This document shows, piece after piece, positions 1-10,680 of a stretch of 64,000 bases of DNA. Both the position numbers and the translations under genes were made by a program. Positions within the stretch are counted from its first letter, which is position 1, and each line of letters opens with the position of its first letter. Origin of the DNA: Humulus lupulus (Eukaryota; Streptophyta; Magnoliopsida; Rosales; Cannabaceae); NCBI RefSeq assembly GCF_963169125.1, contig NC_084794.1, forward strand, positions 72,947,665 through 73,011,664, given 5' to 3'. The notes beneath the pieces were generated by a model. That model had not been told where the DNA came from. It searched no databases and worked only from the letters and a program-made list of their open reading frames with translations.

Positions 1-286
1 GTTATTAACTATATCTCTAAGCACAAAACGTAAGATTAATATGTGATTTGTTACATTTTGCTAGAAAGTTTTATATTACAAATAATTTTAATTATTTTTT
101 TTGCTATAAAAATTAAAAATTATGATTTTATTTTATTTATTATATTTTGTCATTTATGTCTCTAAAAAGTGTGTAGATAATAAAAATTATTGATTTTCAT
201 AGTTTTTTTTGTTAATTTTAACAGAATCTTCTAAATATTTAACGGAATATACATTTTAAACTAATTAAAAATAGATATTTATTAAT
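1..286. other. AT-rich non-coding DNA
   Basis: No open reading frame or recognisable element. The stretch is strongly AT-rich and leads into the AT-rich tandem array that follows. Nothing else is visible. Confidence 0.5.
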
Positions 287-750
287 TATATTAATATAAA
301 CTCAAATATTATAAAATATCATTATTATAATAATATTTAATATAAGATTACATATTTAATAATTATATCAATATAAATTCAAATTCAATTGTTATAAAAT
401 ATTATTATTATAATAATATATAATATATAATACTAATTTTTTTCTAATTATATTAACATGAATTCAAATGTTATAAAATATTGTTATTATAATAATATTT
501 AATACAAAATTAGATATTTAATACTTATATTAATATAAATTCAAATGTTATAAAATATTATTATGATCATAATATATAATGCTAATTTTTTACTAATTAT
601 ATTAATATGAATTCAAATATTATAAAATATTATTATAATAATATTTAATACAAGATTAGATATTTAATACTTATATTAATATAAATTTAAACATTACAAA
701 ATATCACTATAACAATAATATATAATACATAATCTTAATTTTTATTAAAA
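287..750. repeat. AT-rich tandem array of about 75-bp monomers arranged as dimers
   Basis: Six head-to-tail monomers of about 72 to 85 bp can be aligned by eye, starting near 289, 361, 446, 523, 596 and 670. Each begins with a variant of ATTATATTAATAT, passes through AAATTCAAATGTTATAAAATATT and ends in a run of ATTATAATAATAT. Two variants alternate: one ends in TTAATACAAGATTAGATATTTAATA and the other in ATAATACTAATTTTT, which gives about three dimers of 150 bp. Each monomer contains a self-complementary ATATTATTATAATAAT core. No element boundaries are visible, so this may be a local minisatellite or part of an unrecognised transposon. Confidence 0.7.
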
Positions 751-1310
751 AAATTATTATTTATATTTAAAAAGAAAACATGTTATTTTTTTATTTTATC
801 TAACTTATATATATATATATATATTCATATTGAACAACAATAAATATTATAAATATAGTATATATAGGTGTCATGTGGATATAAATAGTATGATTGTATA
901 ACTACATAAGAAACTATAATAACATTTATCTTCTATCAAGAATAAACAAGCTTATTCTCCAATCATTAAAATGTAATTTGAATAATATTATGAATGTTTT
1001 GTATTTTAAATATAGTAGTTTGTGATCTAAAAGGTTATCATATTATATATTTTTCTAAAAAAACATAAACAATGTTTTGGTTTAATTTTTCTTTTAATAT
1101 GTTTATGTCCTTTTTTATATATAATATTGTTTATTTATTTGAAATTTATATGACCATCATACAAATTTAATAAAAATAATTAATAAATTGTATAAATAAA
1201 ACTAAACGAATGTGCATTGTATGTTGCTTGTATCTAGTAATATAAAAAGTATTGAATAAACTAAAATGTAAAAATAAATATTAAATTACACAAAGCAAAC
1301 AAATATATAT
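751..1310. other. AT-rich non-coding DNA
   Basis: No coding capacity. It contains TA dinucleotide runs (around 808 to 824) and poly-A/poly-T stretches only. It ends in a TATATATA run that probably served as the target of the foldback element. Confidence 0.5.
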
Positions 1311-2617
1311 AGAGTAAACGATGACTAAAATATCCAATGTTTTCAAAATGTTGCACTTTTATACCCAATCTTTTTTTTTTTTTGCGGTAAATATACTCAA
1401 TGTCTTCAAAATGTTACACTTTTATATTCAAACTTTTTTTTTGCGGTAAATATACCTAATGTTTTTAAAATGTTGCACTTTTATACCTATTTTTAAAAAT
1501 TATTTTGAGAAATAATAAGAAAGTGAAGGAAAAATATAGGATTTTAGTTATTTTTAAAATTTTAAATTATTTTCACTTTCAAAATAATAAAAAAAATAAA
1601 GATTAGTAAAATTAATCAAGTAAAACTTATATTCTTTCTTTACTTTTTTTTTAAAAAAAACTTATATTTTAAATTGATGAAAACATATAAGTTTTTAATT
1701 ATTTTAAATATTTTTTATTAATTTTAATAAAATATTTATTAATGTTTAATTTAAAATAGTTATTTTGAGAAAGAATAAGAAAGAGAAAAAAATTTAAAAT
1801 TTAAAAAATAATTAAAATTCTATATTTTTCCTTCACTTTCTTATTATTTATCAAAATAATAAAAATTAGGTATAAAAGTGCAACATTTTAAAAATATTGA
1901 GTATACTTACCACCAAAAAAAAAATTAGGTATAAAAGTGTAACATTTTGAAGGCATTGAGTATATTTACCGCCAAAAAAAAGATTGGATATAAATGTAAC
2001 GACCCAAAACATACAAGACCAAAAATTATGCGGAAATTTAAAACTTTCACTTTAACTCATCATACCGAAAATCCATATAAAAACTTTTAAAAAGATCATG
2101 TGCGCACACTTTTAGTTTAGCAAGCAGAAATACAACTACTCTTCCATGGAGTTATAACAAAACAATTATCTCAAAAGAAATAACAAACTTCCAGCTTTTT
2201 CTTTTCAAAATGGTGATCCATCAAAAACCTCCCAAGTCAGGCCATATGTACATATCCGCAAGCAAACTCCGGCGCTCACTAATTCACTTTGCATTTGCAC
2301 TTACCTACAACATGAACAATTAGGTAAGCGACAACGCTTACTAAGAATAGTCTTACAACACAAGTATACTAAACTCAATAACAGGTTAACCTAAGGTAGT
2401 TATCGCTACCGGTCATTAGGGTATTGGATAAGTTCCAACCCTATCATACAACTCTCAAATAATAGCCAAAACAGAATCAATTACTTTAATTGTACCTAAC
2501 AACCAATGTCACACATATCATAATAACTTGCACTCAGAAAATCCCAGAACATCTGAGATATATATGTATATATATATATATTTACACAATTTAATCAATT
2601 CGAACAAACACAAGGGA

Positions 2618-2910
2618 TCCTGGATCCAACCCAGAATCACTCTTAATGTCCTGGCTCCAACCCGGACTATTTTACCATGTTCTAGCTCCAACCCGTACTT
2701 TATCTTACCATGTCCTGGTTCTAACTTAGATTATATTTTACAATGACCTGGCTCCAACCCGGACTATAATTTTACCATGTCCTGGATCTGACCCGGACTT
2801 TAGCTTACTATGTCCTGGCTCCGGCCCGGACTTTAGCTTACCGTGTCCTGGCTCCAACCTGGACTATATTACGCTAAGGTTCTGGCTCCAACCCAAACCT
2901 ACTTATCCTT
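2618..2910 (+). repeat. Tandem array of about nine 31-34-bp units in the long solo LTR
   Basis: Units start near 2618, 2649, 2680, 2712, 2745, 2779, 2812, 2845 and 2879. The consensus is roughly TGTCCTGGCTCCAACCCGGA followed by CTATATTTTACCA. The core TCCTGGCTCCAACCCGGA is best conserved in the 2649, 2745, 2779 and 2812 copies, and the outer units have decayed. The array lies inside one LTR and has no coding frame through it. Confidence 0.85.
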
Positions 2911-3703
2911 TAGCCGCACAATGCAAAAGCATTGCAAAAGTAGGTATTAAGCATACCCTAGTCTTAATGACCCAAACAAAACTAGTGTATTCTACTACTA
3001 CAAGCACACAGTAGTATATTCATGTTATAGCCAAGAAAGAGAAAGGCTAACTTACCCGGAGTCCTTAGTTCCCAACTGGATCCTTAATATTGTTATTCGT
3101 TTTTCCCTTTTGCGGTTACTGTAATTAGTACAGTGTACTTGAATTAAACTATGCATATACTTATAGCTAATATTTTACAATAGCTGCATGCAATAAACTC
3201 TCAGAGACTCTATACTGTAGCCTTTTCTACACTTCATAGTGTATAAGACCGGGTTTTCTTTTCAGTCTTTAAGTTATCGTAGGAAAATCGGTCTCACAGT
3301 AACATGCACTCCATAGTGTGTGTTTTAATATTTCTTCAAGAAGGAATCATCTTATTTGATCATTTGGTACTCTGGTTTTAGAAAAATGAGTTAATTAAAT
3401 TGCATCTTTAGAAAAATACCATAATTTTCATCCCTTTTATGAAGTTCACCATTTCCTTTCATAATACCAAAATATTCCTTTTAGACTCTTTAATTTATTA
3501 TTATTTTTTAAAAGTCATTCTTTGTTTATAAAAAATCTTTTTTAACCTAAACTTCTATTTTTACCAAGTTTAATGATAATCTAAAACCTATTTTGTGGTA
3601 TTTTTTTTTTGAAAAGAATAGCAATTGGATCCCTTAATTTATTAAAATGGTAAAAATCATATTTTATTTATCTCAAATTGATTTTATATTGGTTTAAAAT
3701 ACA
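2911..3703. other. Left portion of long solo LTR, non-coding
   Basis: No open reading frame or other motif stands out. The segment ends at ATACA (3699-3703), the duplicated target of Gypsy-1. Confidence 0.6.
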
Positions 3704-4341
3704 TGTTGACCCTCAAATTGGTCAACGACACGGAGTTAGATAAACAGTATAAAATAAGATGAAATGAGAAGAAATCCCTATGAAAAGATAAAAGACACAA
3801 ACAATTTATAGTGGTTCGGCCCCAATAGAATGGTAATAACCTACATCCACTTAGTGTTCTTATTGATGTAGTATTCCAATAACAGTGATCAATGAACTAG
3901 GGTTCACAAGTTTCACTAAATCTCACATAAATACAATTGTGATGGATAACAACACTATTTTTCTCTCTTAGAATCTCTCAACTCAAGCGTTCTCAAGCCA
4001 AATGTTCGAAAGTCAAAAAAAATCCCCTCTCTTGAGCCCTTTGATTTTTATTTATAGGCTCAAGGAGGTCTACATAGGCCAATGGGCCTTAATTACACTT
4101 AATACATGCGTATCTAAATAATAATGAAAATTACAATTAATACGTAATTACAAGATTGCATATTTGAAGGAAATAACTGAGTATATGCGACCAGGTTGGT
4201 CGCCCGTAATTATGATGCTTGATGAGCCAATGACCTTCTGGTCGAGGGTCTAACAGATTATACCCACTTGAAACTGCCACGTGCATCCCACGTGTAAGCC
4301 AATCATGTCACGTCATCAGGCAGTCCGTTTTTGGGTAAACA
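3704..4341 (-). repeat. Gypsy-1 3' LTR (638 bp)
   Basis: It begins TGTTGACC and ends TAAACA, and matches 26677-27315 along its whole length. It holds a conserved block, TATAGTGGTTCGGCCCC followed by TCCACTTAGTGTTCTTATTG, that is shared with the LTRs of Gypsy-2 and Gypsy-3. It also holds the hairpin-flanked TATA box at 4031-4064. Confidence 0.93.
4031..4064 (-). promoter_or_regulatory. LTR TATA box inside an inverted repeat (Gypsy-1, 3' LTR)
   Basis: Perfect 8-bp arms CTTGAGCC (4031-4038) and GGCTCAAG (4057-4064) enclose 18 bp. On the minus strand those 18 bp read TATAAATAAAAATCAAAG, so the presumed TATA box of the gag-pol promoter sits at the hairpin apex. The same arrangement with different arm sequences occurs in the other two Gypsy families. 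Confidence 0.7.
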
Positions 4342-4356
4342 TTTGCCCCCCAAGTT
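4342..4356 (-). promoter_or_regulatory. Polypurine tract of Gypsy-1
   Basis: On the minus strand AACTTGGGGGGCAAA lies directly against the 3' LTR start (TGTTTACCC). This is the expected position and composition of the primer for plus-strand DNA synthesis, and it fixes the element's orientation. Confidence 0.88.
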
Positions 4357-5219
4357 TATTTTACTGCGACCAGCATAAAGTAAACTTAAACGATCAACCC
4401 TCCGTGTGACCTGTCAGACATGTTAGAGCCATCAATGCCTTTTCAAAAAAGGTAACCAATCATGTCATTGCAGTTTCCCAAAAAACAATTTGACAGCTAA
4501 CACATTTTTCCACACCTCAAAAAATCATCTCCCATCATTACCTTATTAACCGTGCCTCGATCAATATAAATAATCCCTCAATTTCACTTTTTACTCTCCC
4601 TTTTTTCCTCAAGAACACTAAAGAACGACGCACAAAAAACCCAAAAAACTCAGAGGACTTTGGTGATCCGCAGAATATCTATCCAGCCGCTTTAATCAAC
4701 GTTCGTGACTTCACTTCAACCTTTTATTCAAGTAAGTTTCTTGAGCTTCTTTGTCTCTGGTACGCCATGCAATAGTTATCCCTTGAGTTTTCTGATGTGT
4801 TGGTATCTGAATTTCTAAATGTTTTTTTAAAAAAATGATTTGGGGTAATCGGGCTTGCAGGTAGTAGCATGATAGGATAAGGAAAAAACACTAAATGAGG
4901 CTTAGGAATTGGCTTGGGAATTGAGATTACTGATTTAGGGCGCAAAATCGAAGTAAAAACTCGATTTTTAGGCATTCGGAAAAAACTAGGTTTTTCCCGC
5001 CCTTTCTCAGAGTCAAAAAGTTTTCCTTGAAAAACTTTTCACTTCTGGTTTTTAATCCATTTTCCAAACTGTTCCCGTGTTTTTTAGTGTTTACGTTAGA
5101 ATGTTGCTGGTCGTATAAAAGCTTAACTTGTATACACGAGCAACGTTATCCCATTGTTTCCACTTCTTCTGTCTATTGGTCGTAGATTCTCATCTCCCCT
5201 TCTCTGTTGGCAAATTTTC
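4357..5219 (+). other. Promoter and leader region of the antisense gene (Gypsy-1)
   Basis: No coding frame. TATAAATA at 4565-4572 is followed about 30 bp downstream by a pyrimidine-rich start region. A leader segment then ends in a GTAAGTTT donor-like site near 4732, also present in Gypsy-3 near 47994. A conserved hairpin GTATAAAAG with its complement CTTGTATAC lies at 5113-5135. The acceptor could be GGTCGTAG near 5188, which is shared by Gypsy-1 and Gypsy-3. This is inferred from comparison of the copies, not from transcripts. Confidence 0.55.
4565..4572 (+). promoter_or_regulatory. TATA box of the antisense gene, Gypsy-1
   Basis: TATAAATA lies 223 bp from the polypurine tract. Gypsy-3 has TATAAATT at 33568, 215 bp from its tract, in similar sequence context. 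Confidence 0.6.
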
Positions 5220-7844
5220 ATGCACGACCCGTGGGGAGGTGAGAGGCCGATCGACGACGACTTGCTTGAAGATCAAGAACAGCCATCGCTGCCATTCTCG
5301 GAAATTCCTTTTTCTCAACACAACCCCACAAATAGACATCTAACCAGCCCAACAAATATGGGTCGTGCAAATTCCATTGCTCAAAGAAAAAAGAAAACAA
5401 CCAAGCCTTCTGCTAATCAGCCTACCCCTCATGTTGAGACTCCTCTGACCAACCCTCAACTTGCAAACACTTCCCCGCCAGAATTTCAAACCAAAGCTTG
5501 ACCCCACGACATCCTTAGGCCAGAGGTCAAATGGTATGTAGCGCCTCCTAGCATTATTACAGCTAGGATGGTAAGCAATTATCTCAAGAAGTACGACCTT
5601 CCTGGGATAACCCTCATCAAGCCTTTGTCCGACCAGCGGGCAAACTTGCCTGGGGGCGCCTTTAGCGCTTGGTCGAGGTATCACATTGAGGCAGGGGCAA
5701 CCTTGCCTCTGCATCCATTCTTTCAGGGGGTGGCCAATTATTTTGAGGTCGCCCCTTTTCAAATCACCCCCAACGGATATAGAGTACTCTGTGCTCTCTA
5801 TATCCTTTATAATCACAAGAAGTGGCCCATTCCTACACCACATAAGATCAACTACTTATTTGATCTCAAATCTAACCCCAACCACAATAACACGAGGTTC
5901 TTCCATTTCTACCACCAGGAATCTTCTCGCACCTTCCTGAGTGACATTACCCACAAGTCCAACGTGGGGAAGTACTTCCAGGAGTACTTTTAACAGCAAA
6001 CCCAGTTTCCAATAACCTGGCCTTCAGTGAAGGAGGTAAATCATTTTCTTACTAGTCGTTTGATTTCTTTTAGCTTTTCTATACATTCTTTAGAATTTCA
6101 GTGTCGTTCAAGTCCATGGCATCGACCAGACCCCACTCCAGAAATGGAAATAATGGCAGCAGCCCTTGCCAGCATGACAAACATTGAAAAGAGTGTCAAA
6201 GAGCTGGTCATGGAGAACAACCTAAGGCTGGTCAGCCTTCTTGCACCTCACCAGGATGTGAGGGAATCGACAGCAGGAAGTGCTACTGGGGGAGAAGTTC
6301 CCGAGCAGCACCAGGATGTGTTACAACCCCCGAGGAGGAGGGCTACAGGAGTGACCATCGGGGAACCTTCCAACACTCCACGAGCAGCTGTTGTCCCTGC
6401 TCAACAGGGAAAGGGCAAGCAGAAGTTTCCTGAACCTCCTGAGCCTATACTCGAGTCCTCGGATGAGAACGGTACTGACTTCTCACTTTTACACAGTTTG
6501 CTCATTCCCTGTCATTTATTTGATGGGGACGGCAACTTTAAATATGCGACTTGTTTAAATTCAGACTTCTTCAAGGCAGAGAGTGAGTGTAGCAGTAGTA
6601 TAATAGATAATGTATCGACCAATAATAAGGGTGAGGGTATATTACTTAGAATTTTCTTTGATCTTATTTTCTTGATTTAGTAAGTACCTCCATTTATATT
6701 GCCTGATTGTTCATTTCTATTTTGTAGTCATGTCTGCCGAAGACCCATTCAACATGTATAACGAACCTGACACTGTTGTTCCTGCGAGCAAAAAGAAAGG
6801 AGCAGGCAACATCGTGGGGAAAGCAACAGCAACCCCCCAACGAAATAGGCTCGGATTGAGGATCTTCCTATACTAGTTCCTTCCAAGGAAACAACACCTC
6901 CTCTAGCTCCCATCGACCAGGCATCTCCCCCAGCTCCCGTCGACCAGGATCCTCCTCCAGCTCCCACCGACCAGACACTTCCTGATCAGACAGAAAATAC
7001 TCCAGGAGAGGCCCTTATGAACATAGCTCTCAGCTCGACCAAAGATAGGCTGACAAAGCTATCAAGGCATCGACGCAGTCGAGAAGCCATCAGCAACATT
7101 GACTCCTTGGAAGTCGACCAGATCTTCAGTCGCGCGCTGAACGAAGTGCTCAGCGTAAGCTGTTTTTGATGTGCTTTATTTGTTTGCCTTGTCATTTTAT
7201 TTCCACTAACAGCTTTATCTTTTTTCTGATTGCATGGAGTTTTAACCATGAGCACTGGTTGGCGCCGCTCGAAGGCATTAGCTGCTAAGTATAAGAAGAG
7301 GCTTGGCGAGCAGCTCAAAATGGCTGAGGCTAAACACGTCGAGCAGCTCAAAATGGTCGAGGCTAAACACGTCGAGCAACTCAAGGCGACCAAGGAGAAG
7401 AATGCCGAATTGCTGGAGAAGAATACCAAGCTGGCTGAAGAGCTGAAACAACATAAGGATGCCCTGGCCAAAGTCACCGAGTCTAGAGAGAAGTATAAGG
7501 AGGCTTCATTGATTAATTTCAGGGATGCCTCTAAACTTCAAGACGAGCTGACAATTAGCAAAAAAGAAAATGATGAACAGGAGGAGCGAGTCAAACTGCT
7601 CAAGGAGACTAACGCCAAAGACTTGGAGAGGTTCAAGGGGGCCATTTTTAAATGCTTTTATATGTTCTTAAAAAAAAACCGCGAGGCAAACTTCGATTAT
7701 TTACCAGAGCGTATGAAGCAATTTGAACTGACCAGGTGCCTTGCTCGCCTTGAAGAGGAGGAGAAAGCTCAAGCATCCCTTGAAATCTCTTTGGCCACGG
7801 GTATTGACGGTGTCGACGAGGAAGTTGGGGCCTCTATCGACTAG
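5220..7844 (+). pseudogene. Antisense gene of Gypsy-1: gypsy-type transposon domain plus coiled coil, four or more exons
   Basis: The gene runs opposite to gag-pol. Exon 1 (5220-6035) can start at 5220 or at 5358; the second ATG has the better context (A at -3, G at +4). One stop (near 5500) interrupts it. It carries a domain of about 140 residues with WYVAPPSII, LPLHPFFQGV, APFQITPNGYR and HKINYLFDLK, resembling the Pfam 'putative gypsy type transposon' family. Exon 2 (about 6103-6471) is flanked by GT/AG sites (introns 6036 to about 6101, and 6472-6727). Exon 3 (6728-7154) is Pro-rich with a frameshift. Exon 4 (about 7240-7844) is a Lys/Glu-rich coiled coil with a repeated AEAKHVEQLKM. The function is unknown. 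Such extra genes are known in Tat elements, but the exon model is my inference from comparison with 48475-50626. Confidence 0.75.
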
Positions 7845-8552
7845 CAGATCCCACAAGATCCTCCGGCTACTCCATAATTTCTCCTATTTTTTTATTTTAA
7901 TTTATAACTTGGGACACATGAACCCTGGTTCGTGATGTCAAGACAATTTATTTTTTCACTGCACAGGCAGCTTTTCCTTTTAATTGACAATTACATCAGA
8001 GCAGCAACTGCTCGCGGTGTACAACAATTTACCTTTGATATTATAATATTTGCAATTTATTATAACATCTGTTCGCATGACCGAACTTAGCATAGTACTT
8101 TGTTTTGATTTAACAAAATTTTGAAAAATACTCTAAGTACCGTAGCATGCTTTCCCTTATTTTGCTCGTGTGTTTTACATATACCCGTTGATATGCTTTG
8201 CTTACTTAGTACCTTATATGCCCCCCAAGTGATTGAGGATCTTAAGGTCCTCGATCACTTGCCTTGACCAGGACCTATTCGAACACTACTGCTTGTAATA
8301 AATACTTATAAAACTACAGCAAAACAACACACATAATAAGCAAATACTTGTAATAAATACAATAACTAGCAAGAATAACTGGCTGCACACAATTCCTTTT
8401 ATTTCTCGTAATAAATGGACAATCGTGTATGTACGAGTGATAAAAAATTTGATCTTACACTTATAAGCGATTAGTCATATGACTAACTAACCCTTGTTCG
8501 CAAACTTGTAAAGAGTAAAATTAATACAAGCCAATTCTTTAAAAAGATCTGT
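7845..8552. other. Convergent intergenic zone of Gypsy-1
   Basis: This is the space between the ends of the antisense gene (7844) and the gag-pol frame (8553). It holds no coding frame. It contains a G-tract (C-rich on plus) at 8220-8226 and the conserved hairpin at 8227-8260, and is otherwise AT-rich. About 400 bp of it align well by eye with 50690-51340 of Gypsy-3. Confidence 0.7.
8217..8260. promoter_or_regulatory. Conserved G-tract and hairpin between convergent genes (Gypsy-1)
   Basis: TATGCCCCCC (minus strand GGGGGGCATA, resembling the polypurine tract) is followed by a 34-bp near-perfect palindrome. The left arm is AAGTGATTGAGGATCTT (8227-8243) and the right arm AAGGTCCTCGATCACTT (8244-8260). 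All 17 positions pair if two G-U pairs are allowed in a plus-strand RNA. Equivalent structures lie at 39659-39691 and 51010-51043. It may be a 3'-end or termination signal; the function is not known. Confidence 0.75.
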
Positions 8553-8673
8553 TTATTGATAATATTTGCGCAGGTTTTCTCCATTCCAATAGCGAGGAAC
8601 AAGATACCCATTTAAGCGAGCAAGTTTATAAGTGCCTGGTTGAAGGACTTCTTCCCTTTGGTATGGACCTTCC
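8553..8673 (-). pseudogene. Integrase C-terminal end of Gypsy-1
   Basis: The minus-strand translation reads through GTYKLARLNG and YWNGENLRKYYQ to a TAA at 8553. It matches the C-terminal end in Gypsy-2 (GTYKIARLNG) and Gypsy-3. It is cut from the rest of the integrase by the solo LTR at 8674-9737 and resumes at 9738. Confidence 0.85.
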
Positions 8674-9737
8674 TATTAGAGAATATATTTTTATACTCAA
8701 TGGAAATATGGAAAAACCAAAATACAACTCTATGCAAAAATACAATAGACAAGATAATATTGATTAAAGAAATATTACAACTCAATTGCTCAAAATACAA
8801 GTAAATAGAAAGAGGTAGAAGAAGAAGATTACAAACTCAAAACTATAATAATACAAGTAAATAAGAATAACAAGATCAAAAGAATGAAAAGAACAATAAA
8901 AAGAACACAAACTCTCACACAACCAAAGTGTAGAGTAGTGGGGATCACCAACTTGAACAAGGTTCAAGACCTTTGTCCAAAAGCTTATTTCCCCCTATTA
9001 TCTAAGCACCAAGGGATCTCTCTAGGAAATAGCTCTCTAGAATTATCAAGCCTCTATGGTGTATTTTCCAGCCAAGTGCTTCGTGGATGGAAAATGGTGT
9101 GTCTTACAAGTGAGTATTAGGCTCATATTTATAGAGTTTTGAGACACCCTTTGAATTTCAAATTTCACCAACCCCCATGGCTGTTACCAATGATCAATTG
9201 GATGTTTATGGAATTAAAATAGAGATTTGGGAGTTACTTGGTTGTTGGAAACATTCAAAATTGGATAAAACCGAAGTTGGAAAATGCTGTCAGCCGCTCA
9301 GGCCGCGACCTAAAAAATACGAGCTGCCCACGGTGTGATTTTTGCCTATTTTTGCCTCTTGGTCCACGACCTGAAAAACATAGGCAGCGCCCCAAATCGT
9401 TTTTCAGCAACCAATTTTCCACATTTGCAAAAACGTTCGAAATTCATTCCCACTTGATTTTGTAACTTCCATACACATTATGGGAGTTAAAATCACATCT
9501 CTAACAGCCATATTTCACATATGGCTTTAAGAAATTCAAATCAAAATGTGTAATATCAAATCTACATATTATTGGGTAACATTTGGGAGTTACAAGTTTG
9601 TAACTCCAAAATATGTCACATTTGGGCACATACATGTGTCCAATTTTGTGACTCTCAATAATATGTTACAAGGTGTGACAAATCACATTATGTCACATTA
9701 TTTAATCTAACATTATATTATTTAAAATAATATAACA
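8674..9737 (-). mobile_element. Solo LTR in Gypsy-1 integrase (1.06 kb)
   Basis: The ends are TATTAGAGAATAT (TG changed to TA) and ATATAACA, with the 5-bp duplication CTTCC on both sides (8669-8673 and 9738-9742). It aligns with 60319-61443 along its length, including ACCTTTGTCCAAAAGCTTATTTCCCCC and the ACACCCTTTGAATTTCAAAT blocks. A TATAAATATGAGCC-type box on the minus strand suggests minus orientation. No internal element sequence remains, so it is a product of LTR-LTR recombination. Confidence 0.9.
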
Positions 9738-10680
9738 CTTCCCAGCTAGGTCCAAGCACTCCAGCAGCTTGATCGCGGGTACTAAGAAAAACTCTTCTAA
9801 GTACCAAATCTCCTACATTAAACTTTCTTTCACGCACTTTAGAGTTGAAATACCGAGCGACCTTTTGTTGATAAGCTGCTACCCGAAGTTGAGCTTGCTC
9901 GCGCTTTTCATCGACCAGATCCAGAGATTCCATCAATAACTGACTATTAACATCTTGATCGTATGCCACCCTTATGTGCGATGGTGGATCTAATTCGACA
10001 GGCAACATGGCTTTATATCCATAAGCCAAAGAAAATGGAGTATGGCCCGTTACTATTCGATGGGATGTTCTATACAACCAAAGGACTTCAGGTAACTGTT
10101 CTGGCCATGCCCCCTTCACTTCTCCGAGCCTTTTCTTCAGTGTATCCTTCAGTGTCTTATTGACAGCTTCAACCTGTCTGTTTGCCTGTGGATGAGCTAT
10201 TGAAGAAAAACTCTTTATAATCCTGTGCCTGTCGCAAAAATCTGTAAACATATCGCTATCAAACTATGTGCCATTGTCTGAGACAATCTTCCTTGGCAAC
10301 CCATAGCGACACACGATGTTCTTGACCATAAAATCCAGAACCTTTTTGGTTGTTATCGTTGCAAGTGGCTCAGCTTCGGCCCACTTCGTGAAGTAGTCAA
10401 CAGTAACCACGGCATACTTGACGTTGCCTTTTCCCGTGGGCAAAGACCCAATCAAATCTATCCCCCACACTGCGAATGGCCACGGGCTTTGCATCTGTTT
10501 TAGCTCGTTAGGGGCTGCTTGCAGTGTCTTGGAGAATCTTTGACACTTGTCGCACTTTCGAACAAAATCCACAGATTCTTCATTCATCGTTGGCTAGAAG
10601 TATCCTTGCCTTAGGATCTTTTTGGATAAACTCTGTCCCCCAGCATGATCCCCGTAGAAACCTTCATGGACTTCTCGCAT
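9738..10680 (-). pseudogene. Integrase of Gypsy-1
   Basis: This enzyme joins element cDNA to host DNA. An N-terminal zinc-binding region shows HEGFYGDH and CDKCQRF. The catalytic core shows WGIDLIG (first Asp), VSDNG (second Asp) and the Glu of QVEAVNKTLK, followed by HRIVTGHTPFSLAYGYKA and the C-terminal RKFNVGDLVLRRV. A single stop interrupts the frame just after SDNGT (near 10267), and a stop lies in the linker near 10591. The last 40 residues are displaced to 8553-8673 by the solo LTR. No chromodomain follows, as expected for Tat elements. All three catalytic acidic residues are present. Confidence 0.9.
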
